Shown one piece after another: positions 55,765 through 63,526 of a stretch of DNA of 64,000 bases. The position numbers and the translations under genes were made by a program. Below the pieces are notes generated by a model, which saw nothing but the letters and a program-made list of their open reading frames with translations, was not told where the DNA came from and made no database searches. This DNA is from Aeromicrobium phragmitis (lineage in GTDB: Bacteria; Actinomycetota; Actinomycetes; Propionibacteriales; Nocardioidaceae): NCBI RefSeq assembly GCF_003674095.1, contig NZ_RDBF01000002.1, positions 1-64,000 on the forward strand, read 5' to 3'. Position 1 is the first letter of the stretch. Every line of letters begins with the position of its first letter.

Positions 55765-56481
55765 ATGTGCGGTCGCTATGCCACCTCCCGGACGTCCTCG
55801 GACCTCGAACGCGACTTCGAGGCCAACCTCGGCGATCTCTACGCCGACACCGGCGAGGACTACAACGCGGCACCGACCAAACCCGAACCGCTCGTCCTCG
55901 CGCGTCGCGACGAGGACGCCGCCGCAACGCGCCGCGAGGTGGTCACGGCCCGATGGGGTCTGATCCCGTCGTGGGCGAAGGACCCGAGCATCGGCAACAA
56001 GCTCATCAACGCCCGATCAGAGACCGTCGCCGAGAAGCCGTCCTTCCGCAAGGCGTTCGCCCGCCGCAGGGCGCTCGTGCCCGCAGACGGGTTCTACGAG
56101 TGGTACCAGCCTCAGCCGCGCGAGGGTGAGGCCAAGCCACGCAAGCAGCCGTTCTACCTGACCGGCAAGGACGGTCAGGGCCTCGCCCTCGCCGGTCTCT
56201 ACGAGTTCTGGAAGGACCCGGAAGGGCAGTGGGTGCTCAGCTACACCATTCTCACCACGTCGGCGGAAGGTGACGACGGGCGGATTCACGACCGCGCGCC
56301 CCTGCTGGTCCCAGCGGACCTGCACGAGGCGTGGCTGGACCCGGGCCAGGAGGGCGGGGAGGTACTGGGCGAGCTGGCGCCCGCGACCCCGGGCGCGCTC
56401 GAGCTATGGCCGGTGTCGACCGCCGTCAACAATGTCCGCAACAACGGTCCGGAGCTCATCCAACCTCTCCGCGCGGAATAG
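55765..56481 (+). CDS. SOS response-associated peptidase (SRAP/YedK/HMCES family)
   Basis: A 238-residue protein that crosslinks to abasic sites in single-stranded DNA. The N-terminal MCGRY places Cys2 as the nucleophile after Met removal. Other catalytic landmarks are NAAPT (Asn), [17 protein letters not shown] (Glu) and IHDRAP, where the family normally has HDRMP (His). The start is fixed by MCGRY. A SigR-type promoter overlaps its last codons. Confidence 0.94.
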   Translation: MCGRYATSRTSSDLERDFEANLGDLYADTGEDYNAAPTKPEPLVLARRDEDAAATRREVVTARWGLIPSWAKDPSIGNKLINARSETVAEKPSFRKAFARRRALVPADGFYEWYQPQPREGEAKPRKQPFYLTGKDGQGLALAGLYEFWKDPEGQWVLSYTILTTSAEGDDGRIHDRAPLLVPADLHEAWLDPGQEGGEVLGELAPATPGALELWPVSTAVNNVRNNGPELIQPLRAE

Positions 56482-56500
56482 GGCGCGGGCACGATCCGTT
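56475..56500 (+). promoter_or_regulatory. SigR-type autoregulatory promoter
   Basis: GGAAT at 56475-56479 and GTT at 56498-56500, separated by exactly 18 bases, match the -35/-10 consensus of SigR-family promoters. Transcription would begin near 56506, just before AGGAGGA and the ATG at 56523. A separate TAGACT (56554-56559) sits about nine bases before the second ATG (56568) and could be a housekeeping -10. Confidence 0.75.
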
Positions 56501-56522
56501 GACCCTCGTGAGGAGGACATCG

Positions 56523-57176
56523 ATGCTCGCGTGCCCGGAAAGAACCAGCCCCCTAGACTTGGCAGGGATGGCTGACGACGTAGCGCTCGACCAAGAGACC
56601 CCCGAACAGCGACAGGCGCGGTTCGAGGCCGACGCGTTGCCGTTCCTCGACCAGTTGTACTCGGCCGCCCTGCGCATGACCCGCAACCCGGCTGATGCCG
56701 AGGACCTGGTGCAGGAGACGTATGCCAAGGCGTTCACCGCGTTCCACCAGTTCAAGCCCGGTACGAATCTCAAGGCTTGGCTGTACCGGATCCTGACCAA
56801 CACCTATATCAACTCCTACCGCAAGAAGCAGCGCCAGCCGCAGCAGGTCAGCGAGGAGATCGAGGACTGGCAGGTCGCCGCTGCCGAGTCGCACACCTCG
56901 AGCGGGCTCAAGTCCGCGGAGATGGAGGCGCTCGAGCGCCTTCCCGACAACGACGTCAAGGAAGCGCTGCAGGCGTTGCCGGAGGACTTCCGCTACGCGG
57001 TGTACCTCGCGGACGTCGAAGGCTTCCCGTACAAGGAAATCGCCGAGATCATGGACACGCCGATCGGTACCGTCATGTCTCGGCTCCACCGCGGCCGTCG
57101 GCAGCTGCGCGAGATGCTCGCCGATTACGCCCGTCAGCGTGGCATGGCGGTGGCGAAGGCAGGTGACGAGGCATGA
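56523..57176 (+). CDS. sigR: Redox-responsive ECF sigma factor SigR
   Basis: A 217-residue ECF sigma factor (202 residues from the second ATG at 56568). Region 2 is [20 protein letters not shown] with [20 protein letters not shown]; region 4 is [20 protein letters not shown] and [16 protein letters not shown]. It directs the thiol-oxidative stress response in Actinobacteria. The first ATG has AGGAGG six bases upstream; the second follows a TAGACT box and may be read from a leaderless transcript, giving long and short forms as described for Streptomyces. The anti-sigma gene overlaps its stop by four bases. Confidence 0.94.
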   Translation: MLACPERTSPLDLAGMADDVALDQETPEQRQARFEADALPFLDQLYSAALRMTRNPADAEDLVQETYAKAFTAFHQFKPGTNLKAWLYRILTNTYINSYRKKQRQPQQVSEEIEDWQVAAAESHTSSGLKSAEMEALERLPDNDVKEALQALPEDFRYAVYLADVEGFPYKEIAEIMDTPIGTVMSRLHRGRRQLREMLADYARQRGMAVAKAGDEA

Positions 57177-57433
57177 GCTGCGAGGGACCTGATTGCGAGA
57201 AGGCGCTCGAGCGCCTCTACCTGTTCATCGACCATGAGCTGGACAACGCCAGCTGCGACGAGATCCAGGCACACATCGACGGATGCCAGGACTGCCTGAG
57301 CGAGTTCGACCTCGAGGTACTGGTCAAGACGCTCGTCTCGCGTTCGTGCAGCGAGGTCGCGCCGCAGCCGCTGCGTGACCGCGTCCTGCTCTCCATCCGT
57401 TCGGTGCAGATCGAGATCCAGCAGGAACGTTGA
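57173..57433 (+). CDS. rsrA: Mycothiol-system zinc anti-sigma factor RsrA
   Basis: An 86-residue anti-sigma factor of the ZAS family. The zinc and redox ligands are seen in [20 protein letters not shown] and HIDGCQDC (His-x3-Cys-x2-Cys), with an additional Cys before and after. Disulfide formation releases SigR. ATG overlaps the sigR stop (ATGA), the standard coupled arrangement. Length is typical. Confidence 0.94.
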   Translation: MSCEGPDCEKALERLYLFIDHELDNASCDEIQAHIDGCQDCLSEFDLEVLVKTLVSRSCSEVAPQPLRDRVLLSIRSVQIEIQQER

Positions 57434-57472
57434 CGCCCGGCCGGTGGCGCGCGACCTCGGGAGGTTGCCGCC

Positions 57473-57592
57473 ATGGCTGATGTGCTCGCGATCCGCACCG
57501 GAGCCGCCGACCGGATCGGTGATCTGGTGGCGGCCGCGGCGGTGGCCGTCCTGATCCCTCGCGGGTCGCCCCTGACTGGCAGGCGCCGGTGA
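57473..57592 (+). CDS. Possible 39-residue peptide
   Basis: ATG at 57473, preceded by GGGAGG at about ten bases, opens a 39-codon frame (MADVLAIRTGAADRIGDLVA) that ends by a 4-base GTGA overlap with the glycosyltransferase start. The coupling is the only support; it may simply be a leader or chance frame. No similarity recognised. Confidence 0.25.
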   Translation: MADVLAIRTGAADRIGDLVAAAAVAVLIPRGSPLTGRRR

Positions 57593-58371
57593 ATCCGGGC
57601 GCCCGGCCGAGCGTCTCGGTGGTGATCCCGGTCCGCGACGACGCCCCGGCGCTCGCGGCGTGCCTCGAGCGCCTGTCGTGTCAGACGTTACGGCCCCTCG
57701 AGGTCGTGGTGGTCGACAACGCCTCGAGCGACGACACCGCACGCGTCGCCTGGGCACACGGGGCTCGGCTCGTCGCCGAACCTCGGGTGGGGATCGCGGC
57801 GGCCGCGGCCCGTGGCTACGACGCCGCGAGAGGCGACGTCATCGTGCGGTGCGACGCCGACACCGTCGGCGGACGAGGCTGGCTCGAGCGCCTGGTGGCA
57901 CCGTTGGCGGCCGATCCGGCGCTCGACGCGGTGACCGGTCTCGGCTGGTTCCACGACCTGCCCCGGGGTAGTCGGCACCTCACCGCCGCTGCCTATCTCG
58001 GTGCCTACTATCTCGCCACGCATCTCGCGCTCGGTCATACGAGCCTCTGGGGCTCGAACATGGCGTTGCGGCGGAGCAGTTGGGACGCGGTCCGCGACGA
58101 CGTCCATCGCACCGACGCCGAGATCCACGACGATCTCGACCTGGCGTTCGCGCTGGGACCCGAAGCCCGGATCCGGCTCGTCCCGGTCGGGGTGGGGGTC
58201 TCGGCCCGCTCCTTGCGGGGTCGTCGCCAGCGACGGCGACGGCTCGACCGGGCCCTGCGCACCTTGCGGCTGAACTGGGCGGTCCGACCGCCCTGGCTGC
58301 GGTGGCGGGACCGCTACCAGCCGATCGTCGCCCAGATGAGTAGTTGGGTGACGAAGAACCCCGTGAGGTAG
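57589..58371 (+). CDS. Glycosyltransferase family 2 protein
   Basis: A 260-residue GT-A-fold transferase: SVVIPVRDDAPALAACLERL, VVVVDNASSDDTARVAWAHG, RCDADTVGG (DxD-like metal site) and the later DAEIHDDLDLAFAL (acceptor-side ED-like region). The C-terminus is strongly basic (RSLRGRRQRRRR), suggesting membrane association. GTG at 57589. Its 3' end overlaps crtEb by 58 bp on the opposite strand. It could glycosylate the C50 carotenoid, but GT2 specificity cannot be read from sequence. Confidence 0.85.
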   Translation: MNPGARPSVSVVIPVRDDAPALAACLERLSCQTLRPLEVVVVDNASSDDTARVAWAHGARLVAEPRVGIAAAAARGYDAARGDVIVRCDADTVGGRGWLERLVAPLAADPALDAVTGLGWFHDLPRGSRHLTAAAYLGAYYLATHLALGHTSLWGSNMALRRSSWDAVRDDVHRTDAEIHDDLDLAFALGPEARIRLVPVGVGVSARSLRGRRQRRRRLDRALRTLRLNWAVRPPWLRWRDRYQPIVAQMSSWVTKNPVR

Positions 58372-59210
58372 TTGAGCCACAGGAACCTGCGCCAGCCATG
58401 GTGCGCCCGTTCGCACTCGTCGTCGCGGATGCGGGCGTAGGGCGCGACGTTGAGCAGGTACGGGACCACCAGCACGGCCGCGATCGCCGCCATCGATCCG
58501 GCGGCGAGAAGGAGCACCGCGCATGCCAGGTACGCCGCGAGCGCGAGCCAGACGGTGGGCCGAGCGCCCAGCGCCGTTGCGACCGACGCGATACCGGCGT
58601 CGCGGTCCGCGCGGATGTCCTGCACGGCTCCGAAGGCGTGCGAGGCGATTCCCCACGCGAAGAACGCTGCGAGGATCATCCACGCGCCGGACGGCCAGGG
58701 CCCCGCGATGGCGAGTCCGAACGTGGCGGGCCCGACGAAATGGGTGCTCGACGTCAGCGAATCGAGCACCGGGCGTTCCTTGAAGCGCAGGACCGGGGCG
58801 GAGTAGGCGACCACCGCGAACACGACCCCGGCGAGTACCGCGGTCGAGGCGGCATCGCCGAGGACCGCGAGTGCGTAGAGAAACGGCAGATTCGTCACCG
58901 CGGACAGGATCAGCGTGAGCCGGTGGACGTGACGGTCCAGAACCACTCCCTCCACGCCCCCCTTGCGGGGGTTGCGCAGGTCCGACTCATAGTCGAAGAC
59001 GTCATTGACCCCGTACATCAGCAGGTTGTACGGCACGAGGAAGTACAACGTGCCGAGCCAGAAGACCACGTCCAGTCCGCCGCCCGCGAGCAGGTATGCG
59101 GCCCCGAAAGGATAGGCCGTGTTGACCCAACTGAGCGGTCGCGAGGTGCCGATGACCTGACGTACGACCGAGGGGCGAGGGTCTCGTCGGTGCAATGCGG
59201 TCGAGGTCAT
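58314..59210 (-). CDS. crtEb: Lycopene elongase / UbiA-type prenyltransferase
   Basis: A 298-residue membrane prenyltransferase with about eight helices that adds C5 units to lycopene to make the C50 skeleton (flavuxanthin type). The two Asp-rich substrate sites are NDVFDYESD and DIRADRD. ATG at 59210 overlaps the crtYf stop (ATGA). Last gene of the carotenoid operon in the order crtI-crtYe-crtYf-crtEb, as in Corynebacterium glutamicum decaprenoxanthin synthesis. Confidence 0.92.
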   Translation of the reverse strand: MTSTALHRRDPRPSVVRQVIGTSRPLSWVNTAYPFGAAYLLAGGGLDVVFWLGTLYFLVPYNLLMYGVNDVFDYESDLRNPRKGGVEGVVLDRHVHRLTLILSAVTNLPFLYALAVLGDAASTAVLAGVVFAVVAYSAPVLRFKERPVLDSLTSSTHFVGPATFGLAIAGPWPSGAWMILAAFFAWGIASHAFGAVQDIRADRDAGIASVATALGARPTVWLALAAYLACAVLLLAAGSMAAIAAVLVVPYLLNVAPYARIRDDECERAHHGWRRFLWLNYLTGFFVTQLLIWATIGW

Positions 59211-59527
59211 TCGCGCCCCGTCCGATCGTTCGGTCGTGCCAGCAGCAGCGAGAGACCGGGCAGTCCGAGCGCCGCGGCGATCGGCCAGGCGAAGTCCTCG
59301 ATGGGGGCGAGCCCCAGCGTGATGCCCGAGATCTGGTCCTCCTGGTACCGGAAGAGGTCGACAGCGATCATCAGGTTGTCGAAGACCGCGGTGAGCACGA
59401 GGAGCGCGATGAGCGTGGCTCCGGTGGCCAGCCACCAGCCGCGGCCCGGTCGCCGGAGCAGGACACCGGCGGCCAGCAAGCCGACACTGACGCCGACGAA
59501 GGGAAGGGCGAGTCCCGCATAGGTCAT
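59207..59527 (-). CDS. crtYf: Heterodimeric C50 carotenoid cyclase subunit, CrtYf-like
   Basis: A 106-residue membrane protein with three hydrophobic helices; FDNLMIAVDLFRYQEDQISG and PIEDFAWP (PxE motif) are typical of the CrtYc/d and CrtYe/f lycopene-cyclase subunits. It pairs with the subunit just upstream to cyclise elongated lycopene ends to epsilon-type or related rings. Overlaps both neighbours by four bases. The e/f naming follows gene order. Confidence 0.9.
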   Translation of the reverse strand: MTYAGLALPFVGVSVGLLAAGVLLRRPGRGWWLATGATLIALLVLTAVFDNLMIAVDLFRYQEDQISGITLGLAPIEDFAWPIAAALGLPGLSLLLARPNDRTGRE

Positions 59528-59850
59528 GTCCGCACCTCCCGGCGAGCGAACACCATCGAGAACAGGCCGTGGAGCACCATCGTCAGGTAGCAGAGGAACA
59601 CGATGAAGAAGAGCTCCTCCAGCGGCAGCTCGGGAACGACCTCGATGCCGGTCATCGCCGGGGATTCTCCTCGCTGATAGATGCCCAGCGCGATGGCGAC
59701 GAGGTCCCAGCTCACGAACAGCAGTCCGCCGACGCCGACGATCGCCACCGCGCGCCGTGGACGGTCGAACAGGAAGAGCCGCCACCGCCGGTCGACCAAA
59801 CCCATGCAGAACGTCGATCCGAGAATGGCGAGGAGGTAGAGCCAGCTCAT
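59524..59850 (-). CDS. crtYe: Heterodimeric C50 carotenoid cyclase subunit, CrtYe-like
   Basis: A 108-residue three-helix membrane protein: LYLLAILGSTFCMGLVDRRW, FVSWDLVAIALGIYQRGES and LPLEELFFIVFLCYLTMVL (PxEE motif conserved in these cyclases). Forms the active enzyme with CrtYf. ATG at 59850 overlaps the crtI stop. Whether epsilon, gamma or beta rings are formed cannot be told from sequence. Confidence 0.9.
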   Translation of the reverse strand: MSWLYLLAILGSTFCMGLVDRRWRLFLFDRPRRAVAIVGVGGLLFVSWDLVAIALGIYQRGESPAMTGIEVVPELPLEELFFIVFLCYLTMVLHGLFSMVFARREVRT

Positions 59851-61427
59851 CGGCGCACTCCCACGGCCAGCGGTTCGGGTAGCGGACCGGTGCTGCGGTC
59901 GCGGCGCACCCGTTTGAGCACCAGCTCGGCGCTGATGAGGCACATCGGCAGCCCGATGCCCGGGATGGTGCTGGAGCCCGCGTAGAGCAGGCCGTCGACC
60001 TTCCGCGAGGCGTTGCCGGCGCGAAAGAACGCACTCTGCTTCAGGACGTGTCCGGGGCCGAGTGCACCGCCGCGCCAGGCGTGGAGATCCGCGGCGAAGT
60101 CACCGGGACCGACGGTGCGTCTCAGCACGACCCGTTCGGCGAAGTCCGGAACGTCCGCCCAGGCGGCGATCTGGGCGATGACGGCGTCGGCGATCTCCTC
60201 CACCAGCGGGTCACCGGTCCCCTCGGGGCCGCCTCGTCCGATCGCGACGTCGGCCGGCACCGGAACGAGCACGAACACGTTCTCAGCACCGTCGGGCGCG
60301 ACGGACGGATCGGTGGCAGAGGGCCGGCAGACGTAGGCCGAAGCCGGCTCGGGGACGCGGGTCGGCGCGTCGAAGATGGCACGGAAGTTGCGGTCCCAAT
60401 CGGCAGTGAAGAACAGCGAGTGATGGGCGAGCTGCGGAAGCTCCCCATCGACGCCCAGGTGGACGAGCACCGCACCCGGTCCTGGGTCGCGCATGCGCCA
60501 CCAGCGTTCGGGATAGGTCTGCAGGTCGTGGGGGAGGAGACCGGTCTCGACGTGGTGGAGGTCCGCCGCGGCCACGACGGTGTCGGCGTCGATGACCGAG
60601 GCCCTGCCCGCTCCGTCCGTGATCTCGACGCCCGCGGCGCGGGGACGACGCCCGGATCGGTCCACGACGACGGCCGTGACCTCGGTCGCGGTGTGGATGC
60701 GCACCCCGGCCCGCCGCGCCAGGCGTTCGACGGCGTCGATGAGGGTGCCGAATCCGCCCCGCGGGTAGTAGACGCCGTCGGCCAGATCCATCCAGCTCAT
60801 CAGGTGGTAGAGACTCGGAGCGCGGTCCGGAGACGTTCCCAGGAAGACCGCGGGGTAGCCGAGGATCTGCTGCAACCGCGGATCGGCGAATCGCCGGGCG
60901 ATGTGGTGGTGGAGCGACCGGGTGAGGAGTCCGGCCAAGCGGGGAATCGAGCGCACGACGTCGGGAGTGACCATCGACGTCGTCCGCTCGTAGGTTCCGT
61001 AGAGGAAGCGCCGGACCGCCAGGCGGTAGACCTCGTGAGCGGAGTCGAGATAGCGCTCCAGTGCGTCGTCGGCGCCGGGCTCGACGGAACCGAAGAGCGC
61101 CACGTTGCGGGCTCGGTCGGCGCGCACGTCCAGAGGCTCGGGGAACCTCTCGAAGAAGACCCGATATCCAGGGTCCAGCCGGACGAGATCGAGCTGCTCG
61201 TGAACGCTCGTGCCCAGGAGCCGGAAGAAGTGGTCGAACACGTCGGGCATGAGCAACCACGAGGGGCCGGCGTCGAACACGAACCCGTCCTGTTCCCATA
61301 CCCTGGCGCGGCCTCCGAGGCGGTCGGCACGCTCCACGAGGTCGACCTCCCAGCCGTCGTGCGCCAGCAGGGCGGCCGACGCGAGGCCGGAGATACCGCC
61401 CCCGATCACGACCGCGCGGGTGCTCAC
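59847..61427 (-). CDS. crtI: Phytoene desaturase
   Basis: A 526-residue CrtI-type FAD enzyme introducing double bases of unsaturation into phytoene to give lycopene. The dinucleotide fold is VVIGGGISGLASAALLAHDG with ERADRLGGRARVW and FDAGPSWLLMPDVFD; the C-terminal CrtI signature is visible in LYAGSSTIPGIGLPMCLISA. GTG at 61427 overlaps the crtB stop. Second step of the operon pathway; four-step desaturation to lycopene is inferred from the downstream elongase. Confidence 0.94.
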   Translation of the reverse strand: MSTRAVVIGGGISGLASAALLAHDGWEVDLVERADRLGGRARVWEQDGFVFDAGPSWLLMPDVFDHFFRLLGTSVHEQLDLVRLDPGYRVFFERFPEPLDVRADRARNVALFGSVEPGADDALERYLDSAHEVYRLAVRRFLYGTYERTTSMVTPDVVRSIPRLAGLLTRSLHHHIARRFADPRLQQILGYPAVFLGTSPDRAPSLYHLMSWMDLADGVYYPRGGFGTLIDAVERLARRAGVRIHTATEVTAVVVDRSGRRPRAAGVEITDGAGRASVIDADTVVAAADLHHVETGLLPHDLQTYPERWWRMRDPGPGAVLVHLGVDGELPQLAHHSLFFTADWDRNFRAIFDAPTRVPEPASAYVCRPSATDPSVAPDGAENVFVLVPVPADVAIGRGGPEGTGDPLVEEIADAVIAQIAAWADVPDFAERVVLRRTVGPGDFAADLHAWRGGALGPGHVLKQSAFFRAGNASRKVDGLLYAGSSTIPGIGLPMCLISAELVLKRVRRDRSTGPLPEPLAVGVRR

Positions 61428-62302
61428 GTGTCCCCTTTGACGAGGGCGTTGGTGACGACCCGCAGCTTCACGGGCGCCGGCACCCGCACCCGGTGGCGGG
61501 CGATCTCGGCGGCGGGCGTCCTCCGCAGACGCCAGGAGAGCTCGGCGAAGAGAGCGTGAGCGACCTGCACTGCCCGCCGGCTGCTCGGCGGAAGCCCGCG
61601 AACGGCGACGTCTGCCGCGCGCAGATCGTCGTCGATGTCGTCCAGCAGGGCGTCACGCTGGGCATCGGTCAGCGCATCGGGCTCGAGTCCCGGGAAGTAG
61701 TGGCGTCCGAGTTCTTGGTGGTCCTCGGCCAGGTCGCGCAGGAAGTTGACCTTCTGGAACGCTGCGCCAAGCCGCCGCGCTCCGGGAGCGAGGGCCTCGT
61801 ACCGCCCCTCGGGGTAGCCGACGAGGAACGTCCGCAGGCACATGAGGCCCACGACTTCGGCCGAGCCGTACACGTAGCGGGCGAAGCTCTCGGCGTCGTG
61901 CTCGCGGCGTTCGAGATCAGTGCGCATCGACGCGAAGAACGGGGTGACCAGCGCGGGCTCGATCGAGCAGGACCGCGCCGTGCGGGCGAACGCGTGCACG
62001 ACCAGATTGGCGCTGTGACCCTCGTGGAGCGCCGACCCGACGTCGGCCTCCAGCGCGTCGAGCAGCCGGTGCTGGCTCATCGGGTCGCGAGGTGGCCGCG
62101 CGTCGACGATCTCGTCGGCCACCCGCACCAGGGCGTAGACGTTGCGCACGTGAGTTCGTGTCGGCTCGGCCAGCAAGCGACTCGCGATGCCGAAGGAGGT
62201 GGAGTAGCGCTTGAGGACCAGCGCGGCGCTGGCCTCCGCGACCGCGTCGTAGCGGGAGGTGGCGGAGGCTGGAGCAGCCGGGCGGAAGGCGAAGAGACTC
62301 AT
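61424..62302 (-). CDS. crtB: Phytoene synthase
   Basis: A 292-residue trans-isoprenyl synthase condensing two geranylgeranyl diphosphates. The first Asp-rich site is VRVADEIVD (DxxxD), the second is NFLRDLAEDHQELGRHYFP (DxxxD). SFGIASRLL and YVYGSAEVVGLM are also typical. ATG at 62302 overlaps the idi stop. No GGPP synthase (crtE) is present next to it, so the precursor must come from an unlinked gene. Confidence 0.94.
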   Translation of the reverse strand: MSLFAFRPAAPASATSRYDAVAEASAALVLKRYSTSFGIASRLLAEPTRTHVRNVYALVRVADEIVDARPPRDPMSQHRLLDALEADVGSALHEGHSANLVVHAFARTARSCSIEPALVTPFFASMRTDLERREHDAESFARYVYGSAEVVGLMCLRTFLVGYPEGRYEALAPGARRLGAAFQKVNFLRDLAEDHQELGRHYFPGLEPDALTDAQRDALLDDIDDDLRAADVAVRGLPPSSRRAVQVAHALFAELSWRLRRTPAAEIARHRVRVPAPVKLRVVTNALVKGDT

Positions 62303-62868
62303 GGCCGGGCCGCGAGTGCGGTGCCTTCCCAACTGCCGGCCGATTCGATCTCCTCGACCTGCGACACGAGCCACGGGCTGAGGGCCCACGGCGCGCTCAT
62401 GACTGCGACACGAAGGTCGTGCAGCGACACCCAGCGGATCTCGAGGACCTCAGCGGGAGCGGGGGTCAGCGGCCCGTTCCGCCGGGCGAGGTAGACGGGG
62501 CAGACCTCGTTCTCGACCACACCGCTCGGGTCGACCGCGCGGTAGCGGAAGTCCGGCAGGAGGCAGCGGAGGTCGCGCACCGTCGTGCCGAGCTCGCGAT
62601 CGGCGTACCGGGTCACGGCGTCGTCCACCCGTTCGCCAGGACGCGGGTGCCCGCAGAAGGAGTTGGTCCAGACGCCCGGCCACGTGCGTTTCTCCAGGGC
62701 GCGACGCGTGAGCAGCACGCGGTCCTCGTCGTCGAGGAGGTAGCACGAGAACGCCAGGTGCAGTGGAGTGTGCTGGTCGTGAACCGTGGTGCGGGGCGCC
62801 GTGCCGGAGGGCCGTGCGTCCTGGTCGAGGAGGACGACCAGGTCGGCCGGATCGGCTGAGTCTTCCAT
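62299..62868 (-). CDS. idi: Isopentenyl-diphosphate delta-isomerase, type I
   Basis: A 189-residue Nudix-fold isomerase interconverting IPP and DMAPP. The metal and active-site parts are HLAFSCYLLDDEDRVLLTRR, WPGVWTNSFCGHPRPGE (catalytic Cys in NSFCGHP) and a later Glu region at YRAVDPSGVVENEVCPVYLA (active-site Glu). First gene of the carotenoid operon, supplying C5 units for both GGPP and the C50 elongation. A perfect 10-bp-arm inverted repeat (62891-62918) precedes it. Confidence 0.94.
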   Translation of the reverse strand: MEDSADPADLVVLLDQDARPSGTAPRTTVHDQHTPLHLAFSCYLLDDEDRVLLTRRALEKRTWPGVWTNSFCGHPRPGERVDDAVTRYADRELGTTVRDLRCLLPDFRYRAVDPSGVVENEVCPVYLARRNGPLTPAPAEVLEIRWVSLHDLRVAVMSAPWALSPWLVSQVEEIESAGSWEGTALAARP

Positions 62869-62890
62869 CGGCTCCCTCGATCCGTGGGCG

Positions 62891-62918
62891 AAGGACGTCA
62901 GGGCAAGGTGACGTCCTT
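62891..62918. promoter_or_regulatory. Inverted repeat upstream of the carotenoid operon
   Basis: AAGGACGTCA (62891-62900), 8-nt spacer, TGACGTCCTT (62909-62918): perfect 10-bp arms, extendable outward by two more pairs after one mismatch. It ends 22 bp before the idi start codon and so lies in the leader or promoter. It may be an operator for a regulator of carotenoid synthesis; none is encoded next to the operon. Confidence 0.5.
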
Positions 62919-62987
62919 TGCGAACCTAACAACTTTCCGGCGGCCCGCCACTCGAGCGAGAGCACGGATGGCTCGGGAGGAAAAGCG

Positions 62988-63015
62988 AAAGCCCCATCCG
63001 GCCGGATGGGGCTTT
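62988..63015 (-). terminator. Terminator of the bL37 gene
   Basis: AAAGCCCCATCCGG and its complement CCGGATGGGGCTTT form a perfect 28-bp palindrome, followed on the minus strand by CGCTTTTCC. It lies 21 bp past the bL37 stop and separates it from the carotenoid operon. Confidence 0.88.
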
Positions 63016-63036
63016 GAGCTGTGTCGAACCGACGGC

Positions 63037-63111
63037 TCAGGCGTTGGGGCGCTTGCCGTGGTTCGAGTTCTTCTTGCGACGTGCGCGGCGCTTGCGTCCG
63101 GTCTTGCCCAT
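63037..63111 (-). CDS. 50S ribosomal protein bL37
   Basis: A 24-residue, extremely basic peptide, MGKTGRKRRARRKKNSNH followed by GKRPNA, matching the actinobacterial ribosomal protein bL37. AGGAGGA lies four bases before the ATG, and a strong terminator follows the stop. Too short for ordinary gene finding, but start, stop, ribosome site and terminator all agree. Confidence 0.85.
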   Translation of the reverse strand: MGKTGRKRRARRKKNSNHGKRPNA

Positions 63112-63138
63112 GAGGTCCTCCTGGTGACGATTCGGCGT

Positions 63139-63507
63139 CTAGTCTCCCATACCGGGCACGCGGGCGAGGAATCGCTCCCGATCCACGACGATCCGGCGAA
63201 TCTCCCCGGTCGCGACGAGCGCGCCCCGGTCGTCGTGCGCTGCGACCTGGAAGCGATGCAGGCGGCCGTCCTGGTGGGCCAGTGAGGCGGTCGTCGTGAT
63301 CGTCGCGCCGACGGGGCTGGGCGCACGGTGATCGATCTCGATACGGGTGCCGACGCTGGTCTGTTCGGGCGGCAGGTCGAGGACCGCACAGGTGGCTTCC
63401 TCGAGCCAGGCGACGACGACCGGGGTGCCGAGCACCTCCAGGTCACCGCTTCCGACGGCGCGGGCGGTGTGCTCGGAACCGACGACGTGAGTGACGGTGG
63501 CAGCCAT
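63139..63507 (-). CDS. Hotdog-fold thioesterase (fluoroacetyl-CoA thioesterase-like)
   Basis: A 122-residue single hotdog domain. LEVLGTPVVVAWLEEATCAV contains the Glu/Thr region used by FlK-like thioesterases; SVGTRIEIDHRAPSPVGATI and DGRLHRFQVAAHDDRG, with the catalytic His candidate, follow. ATG at 63507 is chosen, with possible in-frame GTG nine bases upstream. It likely hydrolyses a short acyl-CoA or removes toxic thioesters. Same direction as bL37, 27 bp upstream. Confidence 0.87.
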   Translation of the reverse strand: MAATVTHVVGSEHTARAVGSGDLEVLGTPVVVAWLEEATCAVLDLPPEQTSVGTRIEIDHRAPSPVGATITTTASLAHQDGRLHRFQVAAHDDRGALVATGEIRRIVVDRERFLARVPGMGD

Positions 63508-63526
63508 GGCGGTCACCCTACAAGGA

